Source of the DNA: Perca fluviatilis
Taxonomy: Eukaryota > Chordata > Actinopteri > Perciformes > Percidae
Length of the DNA stretch: 64,000 nt
Assembly (NCBI RefSeq): GCF_010015445.1
Contig: NC_053114.1
Coordinates: forward strand, 31,314,079-31,378,078
Direction of reading: 5' to 3'
The notes under the pieces were generated by a model. The model was not told the DNA's origin and made no database searches. It saw only the letters and a program-made list of their open reading frames with translations. Positions within the stretch are counted from its first letter, which is position 1, and every line of letters begins with the position of its first letter. This document shows positions 42,691 to 64,000 of the stretch, piece by piece. A program made the translations under genes and the position numbers.

Positions 42691-45106
42691 GCTAAATCCC
42701 CACAAAATATCAATTATATACATATTTGTATATCATTACAACCATTCACCAAAAGACCCAAGCAGGCCTGCCTTATTGGACGATCCAAATCTTCGTCAAA
42801 AATTGTGATTTTCAAACCGTCCTGGACTATGCAACGGTGGAGTTAAGATGCCCGAAGAGCTACACTGTGATTTTCACATGAAGGCTTCAGGATTGATAAA
42901 TAGTATGTGTTACACAGGGATGTTGGCCTGCAACAACAAATAATCCTCATGTGAACAGGTCCCTGCTTTTCACTACAGCTGGCTATTTGAAATGTAACTT
43001 TACAAGTTCCAGGCAATTTGCAATATTAACTTATGCTAACAGTAGCATTACAGCCTCCCTGCAACATGTGACATGCAGTGCATTGACCTTTCAGTGCAGT
43101 CATTTTGACTTGTCATAGAAGGAAAAGCACAGGTGAAAACTTTCATTAGTGATGGGCTCGTTTCTATCAAGTGTCCCAGTAAACCATGAAAGTGAGCCAG
43201 CATGCACAAAACCAGGACCCTGGAACTAGCTCAGCTAAATGGAATGCAGTCTTTTATCAATTACACTGGTGCTTGACCTGCTATGACAAGCCAAAATGTC
43301 TTTATAATCCAACACAGCAATTTGAGCAATTTTCATAAAACATTTCTAAATGTGAATTTGAAAACAAATTAGTGGCACAGCGCTGGAAGCTTACAGTTTG
43401 AGGACAGCTTTATGGTTTTTTTTTGTGGAGATTGATTCATCAAAAAGATCACATTTAGACTAACAGTTACGGCAAATCAAATATACAACAACATCTGTTC
43501 TTTTTGCTTTGTGGTATATACAGTATATGACCTTTTCCTTGATGTCTAAACAGAGAGAAATAATATGGTAATTTTTCTAATTTTACTGTTCAGACCGCTA
43601 GAAATAAGGAAAAACAATTTGTGTTCCGGTCTAAATTTAGTCTGTTTTTTCACAGTGGTGCCTGTACAAGATCACACTTATTATTATTATTTATATCTTA
43701 TTTCGTTTACAGTATCACAATATAACTACACTCAATACAAGGGCCTGGTACACTACATCACTTTACTCCCGTTGAAACAGATTTTAATGTGTTTTGTTTT
43801 GGATGACTGTTGCAGTGCCTTATTTAACTTGTTTGACAGTTATCAGCCTGTTTGTGTGTTGTCATTGAATAGGATTCTGACCAAAGGCTTGTGAAGACTG
43901 TGGAGCCACATAACGGACCTGTCCACTCTGGCTTTGGCTAGAACTGTCTAATGATAGATTTACACCAGGCCAAATCAGATTTTGTGAGTGGTCACTTGAA
44001 TCGATGGGCATTACAGTACATATTAAATTATCAACATCTATTGTACATAATCTTGATATAGATGAAAAGGTCCATCTTGGTTATGATATAGTTGTGAAGG
44101 TCTAAAAGGACAGCTGGAAGTGAAATGGCAGCAACCGTAATTAGCATAGTCATTTTGTGAACTAAACCTGCTTGTTTACTGCTTGAACCCATCAGATCCC
44201 CTGTGAGATTTCCACTAGCTGTTTGTTTGGGATAACTTAAAGAAACCAAGCAAGCTCGTGATCTACGGTACTTTTTTGTAATCATTGTGGGGACAACTGT
44301 AAAAAAAAAATTGTAATGATAGAAAAATGTAAAAGGAGCAAGAAAGAATGTCCTGAAATGTTAATTATAATTTGCCAAATCCAGCAGCTATATAACCTCT
44401 TTTTTTTAAGCACATTGCTTATCATTTCCACATCAACAGATGAACTGACCATGTGGTCCCTGCCTGTACAAAGATGTACAATTTATACACTTATTAACTC
44501 TATGAAAAGTAGACAGACATATTCAAAACAAAATCCTAATGTGGATGCATTGGTGTGTGTTATGTTATGTGTCGATACTTACACTGTTGTTCATTACATA
44601 TTGTTGATAATCATATAATGCCTATATTGATATCACCATGCTATTGGACCTAACTGCATTTGCACTTGCACTATTAAGACTAATATTTAAGTAAATTGCT
44701 AGTGTTTATTTTATATTAAAACATATAAAGTTCAAAGTGTATTTCAGCACATTACTGTTTGTCTGTCTTCTAAAATCTGTCTGTCCTTATCTCTTGTCCC
44801 CCAGTTCCTCTCTGGCTATGTTTACATTATATTACAGCCAGATGATAGTGAGCTAAAAGGAAATCATGTTTGTTTAAACTGCCCTGTACGTCATTGTTTT
44901 ACATTGTGTGTGTTAGAAAATGCTGCATTTTGTTGTAATATTATTTACAGTGCTGACACATATGACAAATATGTTAACATTGAACATTTCAGAGCCTCAA
45001 TGTTCATGTTCAATTTAATCTACAACTGTGTTCACTAAAACCTCTCAAAACTAAACATGTTTCCTCTATTTTCTCAGGAAATTAAGAGGTAATTTGACAG
45101 TGATGA

Positions 45107-45112
45107 AATAAA
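45107..45112 (+). terminator. Candidate kctd3 polyadenylation signal AATAAA
   Basis: Canonical hexamer in GATGAAATAAAGTTG, with a GT-rich stretch downstream. Use is unproven. Confidence 0.4.
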
Positions 45113-45364
45113 GTTGTATTGTCGTATAAATATATATATTGAAAAAGTTAATTTGAAGAACAGAGCAAACAGGCTGTTTACAGGAGATCCTTCAATTCAG
45201 TATTATTACAAAGTTTAAACTTCATTTGCAGTTTAACCTTTAAAACTAGACTGTAAAGGGGAAAAACAGGCTGAAACAAATGCTGCCAGTCAGAGTTTTT
45301 AGCACATGGTTTGTGTGGATAACCTGCCAAAGTCCACAAATTTTGTTTTGTTTGAGCGTCACAG

Positions 45365-45365
<1 letters not shown>

Positions 45366-45412
<47 letters not shown>
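45366..45412. repeat. (GT)n microsatellite
   Basis: About 23 GT units; a second shorter (GT)n lies at 45513-45541. Confidence 0.95.
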
Positions 45413-45415
<3 letters not shown>

Positions 45416-45510
45416 TCCCCAGCGCTTTCATTTCACTAACCTTCCCGTTCAGACAGTCTCCTCTCTGAGACGCCGTCTGTCGTCATTGTGATTTATGAGT
45501 TTAATAAAAC

Positions 45511-45543
<33 letters not shown>

Positions 45544-45898
45544 CTCAGGGCCATACTGTCCCTTACAATCACTCAACTAGCTCTCTTTTCACAACCTCTC
45601 CCTCCCTCCGTGGGTGACAATAGCTGTGAATGTGGCTGTGAATGTTTTAGAAGTGCCCTTGTCAGACTGCTGTCCTTGAGCGAGGGCACGGTTGTTACTG
45701 CCAGTTTGTTAATTTCAAACTTGCCTTGATGTTCCCTTAAGGGACACAGGAGCACAATTAAATTACTGCTGCTTTTGATGGAGATACCGGCCCTCTGTGT
45801 GTTTGCGTGTGGTAACCAAGTCTCTATACAGCTGATGGCACATCTGTGTTTTACTAAATCAGCAGAAAAGAACATTTGATCTTCAGCTCGATCACCAT

Positions 45899-46004
<106 letters not shown>

Positions 46005-46229
46005 ATTAAACTATTTGCAAACTGTTCTCTTTAATAAAAATTTAAACTATGGCACAATATTAACCAATGTTAACAATATTAAAAAATGTATCACTAGTGC
46101 AGTGACAAATTTTTGTACTGTAAAATAAAGTGGAAAATAAGTTTCACAGATATAGTATATTGGTACTAGATAGATGTATGATGACTGATTCTTGGATAAT
46201 TTCAAATGTCTGCAGCTAATATAGGAATT

Positions 46230-46392
46230 GTTTGGGCTTTTCTGCCTTTACTTGAAAGGACAGCTAGGTGAGAGAGGGGGGGAAGACATGCAGGAAATCG
46301 TCACAGGTCAGATTCGAACCCTGGACCTCTGCATCGAGGCATAAACCTCTAAGTATATGTGCGCCTGCTTTACCCGCTGAACCAACCCATCC
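46230..46392 (-). mobile_element. tRNA-derived SINE
   Basis: On the minus strand the head GGATGGGTTGGTTCAGCGGG contains an A box (TGGTTCAGCGGG at about 46373-46386). GGTTCGAATCT at about 46310-46320 is a B box of RNA polymerase III. The body then reads ATTTCCTGCATGTCTTCCCC toward the tail, words typical of a common teleost SINE. It is not a functional tRNA gene because the stem pairing and anticodon arm are not intact. Confidence 0.75.
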
Positions 46393-46399
46393 ACATATA

Positions 46400-47952
46400 G
46401 GAATCCATAACAGAGACACAGGCATGCTGAAAGCTGTTTGCTTTGAGGACCAGTGTAAACTATTTAGCTCAATGCAATAATATTTCAAAAACATTTGAAG
46501 TGAAGAAAAAATGAGTAGAAAGGAGTATTTTTTTGACCATTGGCCATTTATAATTTCTCAGAAAAACACAAACATTAATCAATGAATCATCTATAAATAA
46601 GACTTTTTTTTAAAACAACAACCATAAATAATACTGCCAGTGTAAAAAAGAAAAAGTTGTATAACAATACAGTAGGCTTCAATTTTGTACACAAAAAAAC
46701 ACTGTTACACAGAAATTCAACATCTTGTTCTGAATACTATTTTTTATGATGTTTAGCTTTTGAAAATGAAAGGCCCAATCTGTGGAATCCAAAAATAAAC
46801 AATGTTTCATTCCTGCTATAACACCCAAACAGGACATAACTGAGATTCTTTTTTTTTCATTCTTAAGCTGATTTCATTCTTGATAATACAAATTAGGCCA
46901 CAGACAAACAACACTGAATCTGGATTTCACTGACATTAAACTAAAATCAAACCCAGACATTCAGCTTCACTACAGTTGAACAAAGCTTGATTTCATGATG
47001 TCCAGTTCCTTCTAAATTTAAATCACATTAAACTGTAAGTCAACAACGGATATGGTAAAAAAAAAAAAAAATCTCAGATTGGGCTTTCAAGTTACATCAC
47101 ATAATCACAACAATCGGACGGCACATCTGTGATTCCCAGCCACATTTTAACAAATTAATAAAAAACAGTTGGCATTTTTTCTCATAAAACTACACCAAGG
47201 CAATGTGTATATTACAACTAAAGGACTGCTGCTGCTGATAATGTGTAAGCATACTAGGCACAAGTACTTGTTGAAGCAGAGGACGTGATAAAAACATTTG
47301 ATATTAATTGACTTCTAAACTGGTTTGATTCTGAATAATGGGAAGCAAACCTGCTATAGCTGATCTTTCTGCATTTAAAATAACTGAACAACTAACAGTT
47401 GGCAAGCAGAGACGGTTCTTAATCTGAGCAGGATTTACGATATTACGTACTGTATAATTACAATCAAGATATGGATACATCAAAGTTATGCAGCCAATAT
47501 ACTGCAGCTTTTTTATCTCACAACCTACACAATCACAGCAGACAGGATCCATAACCAAAATGTATTCCTGGATGTTGGATCCCTGTCTCTACTCAAGACT
47601 ATTAGTCCCTACGGGGCATACAGTACACACAGTGGGGTAAAACACCTATTTTAATGTAGTTTAAGGTGAATTCTGCAGTAAAACAACCATTATTATCCCC
47701 TTTGCCTCAGGTCTCTGGCTTTCTTTTACAACTTTGGATCTAAAACATTATTAGCACTGTACCAGTGCATTTTGGACATAATCAAAATGAAATGAAAAGG
47801 AAATATTCATAATCAATAGATTTTTACATTATCTGTCTTCCTAAATCAAATTTTAAGCATTGCAAATTCAGCTTACACTAAATACCAGGTATGCATGTTT
47901 CACCGTCTTGGTTTCAAACTACGTCTGCGATACCTGATTAGATGTAGAGAGC
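46400..47952 (-). other. ush2a 3' flank / probable 3'UTR
   Basis: AT-rich sequence without exons. It should contain the ush2a 3'UTR, but no canonical AATAAA on the minus strand could be singled out. Minus-strand ATTAAA variants occur near 46029 and 47649. Confidence 0.4.
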
Positions 47953-62771
<14,819 letters not shown>

Positions 62772-63386
62772 CTGAGAGAGAAAGAGAGACCAAGGTATGA
62801 TATATAGATAGATTGAATGAGTGCGAGTGCAGAGAAAAGGAAAGGAGAAAGTAGGAGAAAGGGATAAGAGGGAGATAGTTGTAGAGTGGAGGATATATGG
62901 GAGAGAAAACAGGGAAGACAAAGGAACGATTGGGAAAGAGTTAAAAGGAGAAAGAAAAAAGAGCAAAGATGGAAAGGGAAACAGCAAAGTGAGAAGCATG
63001 CCATAGCAAGAGAAGAGAGTGAGTTAGTTACACAAACAAATCCTGCATGAATAAAAACCAGTGCATTACTCATTAAAAAGGAACACTAAAACAATGGCGA
63101 GCTAAGATGACATGACATGGGATTTGTGATATCAACATTTCAACATACAGGCTCTGCCATGGTAAAGTAAGTAGACACCAGAGAAGTGGCAGAGACAGAC
63201 AGAGTGAGACTGGCAGCCACACGACCATCCCTTATGGGTGAATTCAAAGCTTCCAGATTGAGTGTTTATGTCACACATGCACCGTTTCATAACACACACA
63301 AACACACACAGGCAGAGTGAGTCTGCCAGTAGCTTTAGGCAGTGGGACCCAGCCCAACACCCTGGCAAACACAGGGGCAGTGTGTA

Positions 63387-63451
<65 letters not shown>

Positions 63452-64000
63452 TACAGTGGGAACACCATTTACTAATTGATAAGAGACACACTGTTGTTTC
63501 AAAAGGCCCTGGCGTGCGATGACATGGTAGTCAGGGAGCACTAGGCTCCAGGACTGTCTGTTTGTTTGTTTGTTTATGACTGTGAGCTTTAAAGCAGCTA
63601 TAAGAGTGATGTTTCTCTCTGTGTGTGTGTGAACATATTTTTGTAATTGTACAACATAGGAGGCTATATTTCTTCATGTGTTGCATCTGAAGTTTTTTTT
63701 TTTTAAATGTTGTGTTCAGGATTGTATGCCTTCACATATGCAAGCATATGTAAAGAGATTAACTGGTAACCCACTTCAATGCAGCAGCAAGAGGATAAAA
63801 AAAGCTTCAATTCAAACTGAATCAAATGAAAACCCTGACAAATCAATGTAGCGTGGCACCAAGGATGAACTGTCTGAACAACAACCAGAATGCATGTATT
63901 CACTGTTTTCATGTCTGGGAGCCAACGTGTTTTTCATCCACAGTAAAATAGGATTAATAAGCCCCTAGACACCTAGACACAAGCTAAATCCTCCTGCAAA
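62772..64000. other. ush2a intron running off the right edge
   Basis: Contains a purine-rich patch (62820-63000) and a (GT)n microsatellite at 63391-63450. No further usherin exon could be recognised on the minus strand. Confidence 0.5.
63391..63450. repeat. (GT)n microsatellite
   Basis: About 30 GT units. Confidence 0.95.

Larger units (their letters stand above)
41279..45130 (+). other. kctd3: Putative kctd3 3'UTR
   Basis: No further exon of either neighbour is recognisable after the kctd3 stop. A good AATAAA at 45107-45112 followed by TTGTATTGTCG would give a long 3'UTR of about 3.8 kb. Earlier A-rich sites, such as about 42260, could also serve. It contains a partial interspersed repeat at 42507-42690. 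The extent is inferred from the polyadenylation word alone. Confidence 0.4.

Noticed and set aside
43565..43894. 109-codon open frame in the kctd3 3' region
   Set aside because: No similarity, AT-rich, and located in a probable 3'UTR; treated as chance.
46300..46395. Possible tRNA gene (A and B boxes)
   Set aside because: Acceptor and anticodon stems do not pair properly and a SINE body with a common teleost tail follows, so it is called a SINE.
62772..64000. Search for an additional upstream usherin exon
   Set aside because: No open stretch with fibronectin III motifs and matching splice sites was found; minus-strand open frames here read microsatellite or low-complexity sequence.

Overview
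The window is nuclear DNA from a ray-finned (teleost) fish, probably a percomorph. The evidence is vertebrate genes with many short exons and GT/AG introns, dense (CA)n, (GA)n and (TA)n microsatellites, and typical teleost transposons (Tc1/mariner, an L2-type LINE with a TTGA tail, hAT-like MITEs, a tRNA-derived SINE). It is not bacterial: no operon, CRISPR array or prophage was seen.

Layout. (1) 1-1.66 kb, minus: first coding exon of a Frizzled-3 gene (fzd3), which runs off the left edge; its CpG-rich promoter/5'UTR region is about 2.5-3.6 kb. (2) 7.3-10.1 kb, minus: krtcap3 (TMEM54/KRTCAP3 family), complete in six coding exons, 220 residues. (3) 12.6-27 kb, minus: nrbp1, a pseudokinase adaptor, in 17 coding exons, with an apparent one-base frameshift in its last exon. 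(4) 28.06-41.28 kb, plus: kctd3, complete in 19 exons, 869 residues, head-to-head with nrbp1 across about 1.1 kb. (5) 47.95-62.8 kb, minus: the last 21 coding exons (1215 residues) of ush2a (usherin), covering about ten fibronectin type III domains, the membrane segment and the cytoplasmic tail ending in the PDZ ligand DTHL; it runs off the right edge. kctd3 and ush2a converge tail-to-tail.

The exon coordinates were built by hand from splice signals, reading frame and recall of the vertebrate orthologues. Every listed junction keeps phase through krtcap3, kctd3 and ush2a, and through nrbp1 up to its final exon. Two human neighbourhoods appear side by side: NRBP1-KRTCAP3 (human chromosome 2p) and KCTD3-USH2A (human 1q), next to a FZD3 relative (human 8p). 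The genes share no obvious pathway; their proximity looks like conserved synteny.

The noncoding part is repeat-rich. The clearest elements are a decayed Tc1 transposon in kctd3 intron 8, an L2 LINE nested in another repeat inside an nrbp1 intron, three hAT-type MITEs with perfect 8-bp target duplications (one ends about 11 bp from an nrbp1 splice donor), and a fold-back element at 6.2-6.9 kb. I found no convincing undescribed molecular system. The observations most worth checking are a 66-nt symmetric exon in the ush2a tail, microsatellites that replace or abut the polypyrimidine tracts of several exons, the nrbp1 3' frameshift, and a possible conserved noncoding element in a large ush2a intron.
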